A stretch of DNA of 64,000 nt from Nereocystis luetkeana (GCA_031213475.1 JARUPZ010000002.1:5031049-5095048), one strand, 5' to 3'. Shown: positions 32,456 to 42,366, counted from the first letter of the stretch. Translations and numbers: made by a program. The notes: a model not told the origin generated them from the letters alone.

Positions 32456-32854
32456 CTCTTCCGCTCCTCCTCCTGGCCCTTGGCTCCTGCTGACACCAGC
32501 CGATACCTACCGACACACACACATTGTTGCAGAAGAAAAAAGCGTTTCTTGCAAGTTGATAGGATTTTTCGGTTGATCGACCGCTGTTTTGTGGCTGATG
32601 ATGACAGTCAGAGGAAAGGCCGGTGTCTTTTGTCGGTACTATATACAGCCCTCGACAGATTAAGTATGCCGCATTCAAGAAAAGCGGCGTATTTCGTTTG
32701 CGTAGATCGAGGAGGCGACGATTTACTGGACGGGGGGAAGGGGGAGGGGAAGGGATGGAAGGGCAGGAGGGGGGAGAGGATGGGGCGCCTCAAGAAACGA
32801 ACAGCGGCCATGAACACAAAAAAGCGAGGACTAACTCCGAGAAGAGCACGGCAT

Positions 32855-33512
32855 TGTCGACGAACGCATGGGGCGGGGCATTGTCGACGAACGCAGGACG
32901 GAGACGGCAGACAATGTAGCAAGGTACCATGCGGAATAGTGGGGAGAACTCCTGTCTATGCTACTCGTACCACAAACTGCTGCGGCTACCTGGAGGGTGC
33001 TTCGTGCCTCGCTCTGCCTGTTACTCCCCTTGGTTCTTAGTCTTACTCTGTTTATATGCAGTGGTGCAGTGTCTTTAGCTTGCTCCTTTTAGGTGTCTGC
33101 CACATCCCCTACGGGGAGGCACGACATTTTTTTTCTCTTTCGATTTGATTTCTTTGTTTAATGTTTTTGGTTTTGTTTGTTTGCTTGTTTGTTCGTTTGT
33201 TTGTTTGTTTGTTTGTTATGTTTCCTCTTTTTCATAATATGTGTATGTCGTGCCTGTCGCATCCAAGTTTGATGACATGACATTTCACTATCTACTCTGC
33301 GTACTGCATACCAATGAATGCCAATGAATGCAGTATCGTCTACTCTGCTTGTTGCACAATAACAACGTGGTATATTTGTATCGTAGCTTTGTGACCACGG
33401 TGCTTGTATCTCTTCTATTGATACGATTGAAGAGTCGGCACGGACACTGGTTGTGCTGGATGTCGACGGGTAGAAAGAACGGTTCAATGTGAAGAACACA
33501 CACACACGCGAG
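32855..33512 (+). repeat. Dispersed repeat family E, copy 2
   Basis: A direct copy of 3900-4612. It shares GACGAACGCAGGACGGAGAC, AGCAAGGTACCATGCGG-like sequence, CTACTCGTACCACAAACTGC, GGCACGGACACTGGTTGTGC and the end AAGAACGGTTCAATGTGAAG before (CA)n. Unlike copy 1 it has a GTTT run near 33174-33217. Confidence 0.65.
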
Positions 33513-35079
33513 AGTCAAAAGGGCAAGGAGTGGAGAGGCAAAAGGACACAGCGAGGGGCTACGTGGGGCCGGTCGGGCGTGTGTGACAGGGCGACGCCAC
33601 TCGCACCCCCCCCCCCCCCCCCCTTCCTCCCCCCACCTCCTGCCCCCCCCCCCCCCCCCCGCCTGGGGGCATCGCCGGAGGCAGAATAATTGCCAAGGAG
33701 ACGTTTAAGATTCGATGAGGGGGGTGAACATGATGGGTCTGGGCGGGTTTGCTCGTGGGATACCTGTAAGGCACGGGAAAGTTGAGGCGATGATGCAATG
33801 CACGGATGTATAGGCAGGGCAGACAATGCGAGCAGACCGCAAAAAGGAAAAACCCTTTGCTCGCATAGAGCGGAATTAGAGCGCAAGGCTTATTGTTTAT
33901 TTATTGCACCACGCTTGCACCGACGTCAGAGCGATCGTGGTTGTTGTCGACTACTAGCACTCGTAGCGGGGAGAAAGACACACATTTTCAACGTCATGTG
34001 AATATTAACATCGAATACCTCTGAATACCTGCCAAGATATTGTGATTATTTTCATCCTGTGTGTGTTGTCGCTTTTGGGACGGACTTCTTTGAAAGCGAC
34101 CAAAAACAGTGATACGCATTATTAGGCGTTATCAACCGTCTACGAACAGCGTAAGGATCCAAACATCCGAGTACAATCATGTTGCTCCCAAGCCGTATGA
34201 CTGTTTATTATATTATTGATTCTCAGATAATACGCAGTTTTAGTTTGTACCCTGCACCCGATCGCGCAGTGGGCGTTGCTATAATACCGTTATCGTTCCT
34301 TTTGATCGTCTATTTTTTTCCCTCCGAAGCCCATTCACCCTTCCTTGTAGGGCAAACTGCAGGCTCGTTGTAGGGACATATCAGTCATATCCCAAGTAGT
34401 TTGTCCCTCACGCGTAGGATTAAATCGTTCTTTCTACCCAAACCGCATCAGTACACCGACAGTGTCCGTCCTGATTCATCATCCTAAGATACTATTAATA
34501 CTATCATTAATATTGTGCGGTCACAGACCTTAAGACAAGAGAATAATAATAATAATAGTCGTAATACTTTTTCAACATTTAACGTAAAGCCGATGCCGTC
34601 TTACCCTGTCCGTGACATCAATCGCAAAGTAATGGGCCAATCAGGTGAACCACGAGTACAACGCACGGGTTTCGATAACGCAACAAGAGCCAGACCCGAA
34701 GATAGAAACAAAAAAACGTCTAAAAAAAAAAAAGCTTGAACGAAACAGAAAACAAGTGGCACAAAGAGATCAGAAAAGGCTTAGACAACGCATACATACA
34801 TGCCCAAGACGAGCTGATAGCTGCTGCACGGACGAAGCAGCACACGGAGGAGAGGAAGATACCGGCATGAGCCATAAGGACGGCGAGGGTGAAAAGGAAA
34901 CAGCGAGGAAAACAAGGCAGCAAGCGAGAACGAAGAGAGAAGAGACAAATCTTGGAGAGAGTAGATCAATACCGTAATATTCCGTGGAGTTCAAGGGCTG
35001 CTGTATGTACAGTAGTAGTATTTAATAATTAATAGTATTAATAGTACCTGGTAGGTAATAATTCGTCTACGGAGATTTC
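33513..35079. other. No recognisable gene
   Basis: Two poly-C runs sit near 33607-33660. A weak copy of hairpin P (GTAGGGACATATCAGTCA with AGTAGTTTGTCCCT) lies at about 34369-34410. An A-rich stretch at 34520-34980 opens a Lys/Arg-rich frame without any recognisable motif. Confidence 0.45.
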
Positions 35080-35155
35080 TTCTTTCAAGAATGTTTTGAT
35101 TGATCAACGTGAAAGCTCATGCTGCACATTGTCGGAGGGCAAGGCTAATAATAAT
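35080..35155 (+). repeat. LINE-type 3' tail
   Basis: Contains GCTCATGCTGCACATTGTCG followed by GAGGGCAAGGCTAATAATAA. This matches the ends at 2290-2325 and 46770-46815, again with an AAT-type microsatellite tail. Confidence 0.55.
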
Positions 35156-35304
35156 AATAAATAGTGTGTACAGTCAAACCGCCCTCTGATACTATCAATA
35201 TTATCGTAGGAGTCCGCTGTCCGAGGCTCACACACCAGATGGCCCCATCCATGTCGTCGCTCAGCCATGAAGTTTGACATTTCATCCTGCGTACAAGTAA
35301 GGTG

Positions 35305-35352
35305 CGAGTACATACATACATACATACATACATACATACATACATACATACA
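35305..35352. repeat. CATA microsatellite
   Basis: About ten units of CATA. Confidence 0.9.
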
Positions 35353-36271
35353 AGCACCTGTAACTCCTTGCCGCCACAACCTACAGCATGAAAACCGCAG
35401 CAGCAGCCAGCCGTCTCAACTGATTTCCCAGGAAACACGCTCGCTCTCCCCTGTCTCCTTTTTTTATCGTTCACACCCTTTCTATGCTATATATGATGGC
35501 ATTCCTCTCACCTCCTCGTCGAGCTCGAAGGGCACACTCCGAAGGACGAGACGACGAGTATAGGGTGTGTGGTGCTTCACAGAAGAACAAGACAGTTGGT
35601 TGGGTATGATATGAGATACGTGGGGCGGGGGGAGGGGGTCTCCACTGTTTCTTCCCCTACCGGTTCCGGCAGCTGGCACGTACGTAAACCAAACGAAGCG
35701 ACCCAGCTGTTGTTGCTGCTGTTTTGGCATTATGTTATTACCTGGTACCAATATACCAGACATATTTTTATACTGGTATAATATACAGTATTCATGTAAC
35801 TATCAATAATAATATATACCTGGTATCAATATTACGAGTACATATATTACCTGTATACATGGCGGTACAGCACCGCGGTGACATGGCTACGTTTCGAAGC
35901 CGCCTGTCGTCGGCATTTGGGAACCTAAAATGGTGACTCGAGCAACTAACAGAACGAATAACCAGCAGCACAGGAAGGTTCTACAGAGTAAGTCCCAAGT
36001 TCTAACCTAGAGAGGCCCACGCTCGTTCGTGCGGTCAAGGCTATTGGTCCAGAACGCAACGTCATTTATCATCTATTATCTACCCTGGTAACATTTAAAG
36101 CCATCCGGTCCACTCGCGCCTAAACTACGTAGTACGTACGTACGTGACGTGTGTGTGTTCTTCACATTAAACCGTACATATATATATATGCATATATATA
36201 TATATCAGGTTACATATATACATACATGCATATATGATGCATATATCAGTGGGTGCGGGCACCCCGACTTA

Positions 36272-36356
36272 ACCCTATATATACTAGGACCGCAGTCCCG
36301 TTTTGGGGACAAGCTACTTAGAATTTGACTGGTTTGTCCCCACAACGGAACTACTA
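36272..36356. mobile_element. piggyBac-like hairpin element P, copy
   Basis: TTAACCC at the left edge is followed by CGCAGTCCCGTTTTGGGGAC, a TACTTAGAATTTGACTGG centre, then TTTGTCCCCACAACGGAAC. The right outer arm is lost. Confidence 0.7.
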
Positions 36357-36552
36357 GTTAGTGGTTCCAAAAAGGCCCCTTCGGCCCACAAAAAAAACGT
36401 TACATGCGGCGCGATAGTAAACATACAGCAGGTAGGTACAGTAATACAAGCAACGAAGCATAGAACAGGCGTATTACGCAGCTTGCAAAGTTGAGTGTCA
36501 ACTATCAATATATATATACCTGGTATATATATATATATATACCTGGTATAAT

Positions 36553-36635
36553 GCGGCGTCCCCGGTGGCTTGGTAGGTGGGCCGCGTGTCTATCAAGATC
36601 AATTTCGGGGGTTCAAGTCTCACCGAGTGCATGCT
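36553..36635 (+). repeat. tRNA-like sequence (SINE head or decayed tRNA)
   Basis: An A-box-like GTGGCTTGGTAGGTGG and a B-box-like GGGTTCAAGTCTC lie at tRNA spacing. The acceptor arms do not pair, and a poly-A run follows soon after (36656-36665), as in a SINE. Confidence 0.4.
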
Positions 36636-36699
36636 CGTAGGGGATTTTTCTTGCATAAAAAAAAATGATTAGCGGAAAGCGCGAGAGCGTGAGTTAGCT

Positions 36700-37215
36700 A
36701 CATTCTGTTAAGATCATGGACAGCGGGACACTTTGTATCCCTGGGCAGGTCTGCCTATTAAGCCGGTACTCATTGGTACTCACGTTGATGTTCGCTTAGA
36801 GACAGAAGAGCCAATTCATTCCTCTCGTGCACGATGTTCGTTTATAAAGGATAGACCACTGAGTCAGCGCTGACTGAGTAGCTCAGTGGTCTATCCTTTA
36901 TAAACGAACACACGACGGAGACTGAGACCACGCTCGTGCCTCTCTGGAAAACCCCTGGTTTTCCACCTAAGATACGCCTTCCAAGTACTACAAATACGAT
37001 CCCAGTGCCAGAACCCAGGCAATTACCGGGCTTTCAACTTCATACAAAGCAGTATCATAACACTAGCCCACTCTGATGAGCCGTATATATACGCAGAATT
37101 GTGGGAAATTCAAGGAAACCCCGATTCCACAACTAGAACATGAGTCCAAGATGCGGCTCCTCAAAACCCACTCCCACACCTCTGAACGGCAAGGCAACGA
37201 AGCCGGCAAAGTACG
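36700..37215 (+). repeat. Dispersed repeat family D, copy 2
   Basis: Matches 62520-62945 over its length, apart from the hairpin at 36836-36909. Shared blocks include AACCCCTGGTTTTCCA, CACTCTGATGAGCCGTATAT-like sequence, GCGGCTCCTCAAAACCCACT and CCCACACCTCTGAACGGCAA. The short open frame it contains (from 37140) recurs in part at 62.86 kb, but has no recognisable motif. Confidence 0.75.
36836..36909. mobile_element. Hairpin element H, near-perfect copy
   Basis: Arms GTTCGTTTATAAAGGATAGA and TCTATCCTTTATAAACGAAC are perfect and extend through CCACTGA/TCAGTGG. The loop is GTCAGCGCTGACTGAGTAGC. Copies of family D at 62.6 and 63.1 kb lack it at this point, so it looks like an insertion. Confidence 0.8.
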
Positions 37216-37663
37216 TAAAAATAATGAAAGGAAGGCGTAGCCTTAAGGGGCAGGAAGAAATCGTCAACGAAAAACCATCGCCATGTCACCCGCGATGGGG
37301 GGGGGCGAGGAAGATGCAGGGGAAGTGAAAAGTGAATATAAAAAAGACGAGAAGAAAAATATCACGGAATATGTCAAGAAACACCGAAAACCCAGCCTAC
37401 TACTCGGGAAACGTGTCCTGTGCCACAAATGAGTGGCCCGATTACCCAAACCAGCCCCGGGACTGAGCGGGGGGGGTAGGCAGAACAGAATACGCAAAAA
37501 GCATCTCCAACCAAGCCCAAAAACAAAACACTCAAACAAACAACCCAGGAACACACCTGCCAGAAAAAAAACTAGACCCGAAAAGTCGGAAGTAGAAAGA
37601 TCACCGCCCAAAATCCAGGAAAACGTCAAGAAAACAAAAACGAGCGCAGCCGAGAAGCGAAAA

Positions 37664-38830
37664 TCAGCTATCCACGGCGGCTCCTCGAGATTCGTCCACG
37701 TTACGCTGGACCCCCCGTGCAAATGCGCTAGCCAAGTGAATTCGTAGACACCAAGAGCCACGTACAGCTCTCGTCGACGTCGTGTAGCGCGCCGGAGAAA
37801 GAGGAAGCTTGATCGGTCCCGGGTCGTTCAAAAATCGAACCGAATATACTCCATCCGTGGGCGTAGTCGCGCTGATTTTCCCGAGCCACCACAGCCCGTG
37901 GTCGCCCTTGTACCCAAAATGGGCCCCGTTGGGAAGCACGGTGTTGCAGTATCGGCGGAGCCAGTCGGCGTGCGAGACGCAGCCATAGCCGGGTGCCAGA
38001 AACCGCTCGCCGTTATTCCGAGAGAGCTCCCGTTGTGCCGCGCCGATTCGCATTCGGCGGTACAGGCGGTTGGTTTGACGATGCTGGTTCGGGGTGCCGG
38101 CCCAGTAGCGCAAAATTGCGTGGCGAGAAAGCGGAAGGTCCATTTCCCGTTCCCAGGATGGACGGGAGAGTCCAGTCCAGAGCGTCTCGTACATCACTGC
38201 GATGACGCCACCTCGACCTCGAATCGATAGGTGTCCGGTAATATTTTCCACTTCGAGTCGGTGAAGAGGGGTCGAGACGTCGTCCTGGGTGACGTGGTAC
38301 GGGGGAGATTTCTTGGAGAAGTTGTTGAGCACGTACTGCGTCAACCCCGCTGGCAAATACTTCGGCATGTCGCCACGGTCGTGGGGGTTGGCACAGGGCT
38401 TGCAGCGTTGAACTGAAACGCGCCGACGAGCATCCGCGCCGGGCATATCGGAGGGAAGATCCTAATACAGGAGCTTTGCCCCTAGAGGAGACCCGTCCGG
38501 GGTGTCCGCTGCGGAGCAGGGGCCAACTGCGAGAACTTTGTAGGGGCCTGTCCAGCTGAGTGAGAGTTTGGCCTTGAGGACCTCGGTGTCCGTGTCGGAT
38601 TTTGCCCCCTGGCGGATGGTGGCCGCCGTATTGTACACCCACGCCCAGCCGCCAACGTCAAATCTGGGGACCGGACGCAGAGCGTCGGCAAGGGCGGAGT
38701 TGCGGCGGTTCACGCGGGCAACAGTGAGGGCGTGGTGTTCGCGAACGATATCGTACGCGCGCTGCCGGCGGTCCGTCGCCAAGTCGCAATAGGCGAGGTG
38801 GTCGCGGGCCAAGATTTGGTGGCCGACGAC
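37664..38830 (-). pseudogene. Integrase C-terminal region (core missing)
   Basis: The first part (38812-38462) has RDHLAYCDLATDRRQRAYD, PRFDVGGWAWVYNTAATIR and LSWTGPYKVLAVGP, which are the post-core helix and the SH3-like C-terminal fold of gypsy integrases. One TAG (38459-38461) interrupts the same frame between LLY and DLPSDMPGADARRR. The second part then runs to 37664 and includes YWAGTPNQHRQTNRLYRR and KGDHGLWWLGKISATTPTDG, which may bind chromatin. The zinc-binding HHCC head and the DDE core, normally some 200-250 residues, do not lie upstream. The sequence passes straight from a proline-rich spacer into the C-terminal part near 38830. Confidence 0.75.
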
Positions 38831-39286
38831 TCCAGCACGCTGGAAATTTGTGAGGGGGAGGCGTAGCAGCCGAGGGCGAACTGAACTTCGGCAGCTTCGC
38901 CGAGGGCGTCCAAGTCATTCGTGGGGACGGGCGGTGCGTCAGGTGGCAGCGGAAGCCGTAAAAGAGGGGTTCCCACGGGCTCGGCGCGGTCGCGTTCGGA
39001 CGGGATGGGTACCGTCGGGACCAGCGAAGCGGCAGGAGCCGGGGCCAAAACGACTGGTGCGGTCGGTCGCGGCCGTGGGGCTCGCGGCGGGGCGATAGTA
39101 CGCCGGGCTGATGGTCTAGGGGGCCCGCCGGGCCCGAAGCCATAATCAACAGCAGGCGGCGCAGAGCCAGCGGCGGCGGCTGTTCGTCGGCGCGTCCGAG
39201 TGGAGATGCGGCCAGAAGAAGGCAAAACGTTCGGAGGCGCCGGGGTGCCAGGCGGCGATGGGGTAGACGCGGCCGGAGCAGTACTC

Positions 39287-39540
39287 ACGGCGGAATCTTA
39301 TCCCTGTAAAGTGCTCGTCGGGGGAAGAGCGTGCTGGGCGACAATCGTCGCTACAGCGGGGGCTTCTGCATTGCCCAGGCCTGAAGGGGCAGACGCGGCG
39401 GGGGCAGTGCTCACGGCGGAATCTTCTCCCCTGTAATTTGCTCGTCGGGGGAGGAGCGCGCTGGGCGACAAACGTCGCCGCAGCGGGAGCTTCTGCAGAG
39501 CCCTGGTCGACCCCGGAGGGTACGACAAAAACCGAAGCGA
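39287..39540 (-). repeat. Tandem duplication of about 127 bp in the pol spacer
   Basis: Two units share GTGCTCACGGCGGAATCTT-like starts, GCTCGTCGGGG(G/A)A(A/G)GAGCG, TGCTGGGCGACAA and CGCAGCGGGAGCTTCTGCA-like blocks. The reading frame is broken at the junction by a TAA. Confidence 0.75.
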
Positions 39541-40310
39541 AAGCGGTGTTGGCGGCGGGTGAAAAACCCTCAAGCCAGGACGGCGATCGACGGTGGCGAT
39601 GGAAGCAGATACACGAGCGACGAATCTCCCCGAAGGAGCAGAGAGGTCGTCAATTCTCATACGTGGCCTGTGTGTGCGAAAATCGCGAAAACCCGAAGAG
39701 GTGAAAGGCAGCCCACCCAAGACGGTACTTTCGGTGCAGGGCACCAGCCCACCCAAACCAACACCGAGGGTCAGCGAAGAGCGAGTGCGAAGCCCGCAGG
39801 CTCGGTTGAGGAAGACACCACCGTCCTCGACGGGAGTGAGGCGGCTAGACCCACTGCGGTCGTGTTCTGTGGCGGGCTCCGGCAAGTGGGAGAGAAAATC
39901 AGCATTTCCGTTGGCGCTGCCATTGCGGTACTCGAGGGTGTAGTCGAACGCAGTGAGGAGCTCGAACCACCGCTGGACTCGCGCGTTGTGGTCCCCTAAA
40001 TTGCCGATGCTCTCCAGTACTTTGTAGTCCGAAAATATGCGAAACTTTGTCCCCCATAGGTAGCCTCGGAGTCGCTTGATAGCCCAGACAATGCGGCAAG
40101 CTTCCAGGTCCAACGGGGTCCAGTGCCTTTCGGAATCGAGAGTAGCACGGCTGATATAAGCAATGGGCCGTACCGAGCCGTCCAGTTGTTCTTGTTAAAG
40201 CGCGGCACCAGAACCGTCGATGCAGGCGTCACATTACACGCGAAAGGGGCGGGAGCCGTCGGCTACAGCATCCCAGTCCGGGAGGCCAAAACTGGCGGAG
40301 CAGCGAGGTG
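39298..40310 (-). pseudogene. RNase H domain of gypsy pol plus spacer
   Basis: The minus-strand frame gives ASFGLPDWDAVADGSRPF, CDACIDGSGAAL, VRPIAYISRATLDSERHWTP, LDLEACRIVWAIKRLRGYLW, FRIFSDYKVLESIG and NGNADFLSHLPE. Together these are the RNase H fold of Ty3/gypsy pol, with its catalytic Asp in CDACIDG, Glu in LDLEA and Asp in FSD. Two in-frame TAA codons interrupt it, one just before CDACIDG (where Tyr is usual) and one after GSGAAL. After the domain comes a long spacer rich in Pro, Ala, Arg and Ser. Upstream, no reverse transcriptase is present: the palm motifs (LDL..G, YxDD) are absent and the sequence joins directly to the end of protease. Confidence 0.8.
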
Positions 40311-40890
40311 GTAGAGAGCGGTAGGAGCGGCGATTAAAACACATCCAGCTGTCACGTCCAAGGAGTACTGCATGCTGCATCACTTAGGGGGGAACCACGC
40401 AGGCCCAAACTGCGGGGGAGCACGTAGGCTCATTTTCTCGAAAAAATTGGTCGCTCAGGCGCACGCTCGTCGATGCCTGCAGAGGGGCTGATTCGCCAAA
40501 TCCCCCAAAAACGAGGGATGCATTTCTGCTCGCACGCGATGGATCACCAATGAGAGCATGCGATCCAAAACATCTCGTCGGATGAAAGCCTGTGGGGAGC
40601 CAGTGTCAAGGAGCGCCACGCAACCAAAAGGTGCAAGAACGCCAGCTCCGCTGTGAATCGCGATTTTGGTTGTAAAAGAGGCGTCATCGAGGGTAATGGT
40701 ACCCTCGACGAGGCAGGGGCCGTGTTCTGGCAGCGCGAGGGAGGGGTCGACACCAGGTGCGACAGCCAAAACCTCGGTGCTGTGATCAGCCGGCGCGTCA
40801 GAAAAATAGGTAGAAAACTCCAAGGGGGGACCTAAGCAAGCGCGGGCCACGGCCAAAGGGCGAGGCGGCGCTGGGGAAATCTCATGAATT
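40310..40890 (-). pseudogene. Retropepsin-type aspartic protease of gypsy pol
   Basis: FGCVALLDTGSPQAFI carries the DTG triad at about 40600. Before it lie VEGTITLDDASFTTKIAIHS and LAPFGCV, the usual strands leading to the active site. In a second frame, VMQHAVLLGRDSWMCFNRRS (about 40310-40385) has the LLGRD block found near the C-terminal end of these proteases; a TAA precedes it. The protease frame is +1 relative to the NADAR frame, and the two frames overlap around 40894. The overlapping readings LHSDHD and TTTDRIHEIS suggest a one-base indel, or a programmed shift, in an originally fused polyprotein. Confidence 0.75.
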
Positions 40891-40893
40891 CTG

Positions 40894-42366
40894 TCAGTCG
40901 TGGTCGGAGTGCAAAATTGATGAAGAGGAGGCGGGGGGTGCCAACCCGGCCTCACTTGAGCGGAGGGTGTCGCGAACGGCGGAAAGAGCTTTCCCGAGCA
41001 AAGTTTTGCCACGCCACCGAGAGGGGTCTTGACCTTCGGGGTCGTCTGCCCGGAGACCAATGCCCCACACGGGGTCAAAAGGGCTGGCTTTAGCCAAATT
41101 TTTGCTGCCGGTGCTCAATAGGTGCTGCTTTATGACCGGGTTCTGCGTGAATTTGGCGAAGGAACCAGCAAGGACGGCGTCTTCCCAAACGCGGTCCCAG
41201 GTAGCGCAGTCGAAGTTATGCTCGCCTCGACCGAGGCGTTTCTGCTCGCGAGTGTCTGGCGAAGCCATAATCCGCTCCGCTGTGTCGTGGACCAGAAAAA
41301 GTCGAGCCTTTTCAGCCATCATATACTGCTCCGCGCAGGAATATGTCACTCCGTCAATGACAAAAACCGAGGGAGACCACTGCGAAAAATAGGAGGGGGG
41401 CTGCCAGAAAAGTACTACCCGCTCCGTTGAATACTCGAGATAAGGGTCAAAGACCGAAGATGTCGAGTCGTCGGTGGCCGCCGTTGCGGTGTGTGTGGGG
41501 GGGAGTGCGCTTCTCTGAGAACACTGAGCCCCTGGTGCACGAGGTGAGTCCGGTTCCACGTATACTAGCTCAGTGTCACCATTGCCCGTAGGCAAAAAAC
41601 CGCCAGAAGGTTCTCTTACTGCGCCCGATGATCTCTGTCCTGGATCAAAGGGGACAGGGGGCTCTGAGCCCATTCTGCTTGACGAGAGCTGCGACTCTTC
41701 CGAATTTAACGGGTATGCTGTCCGGTTGATCTGACTGGAGGCTGTGGAGTCACCACTGGCTCGACGGGCAGTACCAGTTTTTTCCTGTTCCACTGGAGCC
41801 GAAAGAGCGCGGCGCACGTGGAGTGGCGTGCGCGAAGATAAAAGAGGGCCTGCAGACCCTGTAGACGACTTCAAGAACGGTGCTCCGGAGGGGGGCAACA
41901 AAGAGTCCACCGGAGAGGGCTTCCGTCCTGTAGACCTGGTGGGGAAGGGGGACGAAGTAGTTAATCTTGTCGACTCTTCGTTAATAGGAAACAGGATTGA
42001 ATGGCCACCGTTATTGCGAGGAAATGCCGAGTCGAGCTTCAACCGAGATCTCGGGGTTTCGGTGTTTGCCTTCCCGCACCTCAAACCGACCCTCGCAGAA
42101 AAGAACGACGCGACGGCGCGACACGCGTAAAGCCGCGCGGTGCGTGGTTCGGGAGAGGGGCGTTCATCTCGCCTGCTCTCGTGCCCAGGGTGAGGGGAGA
42201 GGCATTCGAGGCGCGGGCTCCCGACGTCGGCGAAGACGCTCGGAGACTCCCAGGTAGAACCGGTGGAGCTGAGTCGCTGCGTCGGTCCGAAGTACGGAGC
42301 AACGCGCGGGGGGGGAAGCGGCGCAGGGCGACGCTGAGTGCTGAGCGAGCCTGGGACGCGTGTATC
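40894..42366 (-). CDS. Pol segment with NADAR (YbiA-like) domain
   Basis: An uninterrupted frame follows a TAA at 42367-42369 and ends in TGA at 40894. It has no ATG before about 41.67 kb, so it was probably read as part of the polyprotein. The first two thirds are Ser/Pro/Arg-rich and disordered. The NADAR domain (about 41421-40963) follows: FSQWSPSVFVIDGVTYSC, AEQYMMAEKARLF, a DTREQKRLGR block, KFTQNPVIKQHLLSTG, SPFDPVWGIGLRADDP and WRGKTLLGKALSAVRDTL. The Glu of AEQYMMAEKA and the DxxWGxG box are the conserved family residues. NADAR proteins act on ADP-ribose- or riboflavin-pathway N-glycosides, and some remove ADP-ribose from modified DNA or protein. The domain shows no stop or frameshift, although the reverse transcriptase next to it is gone. 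Whether it has a role in the element's life cycle or is a passenger cannot be told from the sequence. Confidence 0.8.
   Translation of the reverse strand, partial: DTRVPGSLSTQRRPAPLPPPRVAPYFGPTQRLSSTGSTWESPSVFADVGSPRLECLSPHPGHESRRDERPSPEPRTARLYACRAVASFFSARVGLRCGKANTETPRSRLKLDSAFPRNNGGHSILFPINEESTRLTTSSPFPTRSTGRKPSPVDSLLPPSGAPFLKSSTGSAGPLLSSRTPLHVRRALSAPVEQEKTGTARRASGDSTASSQINRTAYPLNSEESQLSSSRMGSEPPVPFDPGQRSSGAVREPSGGFLPTGNGDTELVYVEPDSPRAPGAQCSQRSALPPTHTATAATDDSTSSVFDPYLEYSTERVVLFWQPPSYFSQWSPSVFVIDGVTYSCAEQYMMAEKARLFLVHDTAERIMASPDTREQKRLGRGEHNFDCATWDRVWEDAVLAGSFAKFTQNPVIKQHLLSTGSKNLAKASPFDPVWGIGLRADDPEGQDPSRWRGKTLLGKALSAVRDTLRSSEAGLAPPASSSSILHSDHD

Noticed and set aside
31233..32576. Plus-strand Pro/Ser-rich frames opposite the bZIP gene
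   Set aside because: Antisense of the poly-Gly coding runs and the pyrimidine tract.
32188..33040. Poly-Leu, poly-Arg, Gly-Glu and Ser-Pro frames over the CCTTCT tract
   Set aside because: Microsatellite artefacts; the genuine product in this area is the bZIP protein on the minus strand.
37140..37328. 62-codon frame starting MSPRCGSSKPTP
   Set aside because: It lies in dispersed repeat D and only its first part recurs at 62.86 kb; more likely repeat than gene.
39996..40232. Alternative genetic code in which TAA is read as Tyr or Gln
   Set aside because: Several TAA codons fall where Tyr or Lys/Glu is expected in gypsy and LINE frames, but the bZIP gene ends in TAA and the elements also carry TAG and frameshifts, so simple decay explains them.
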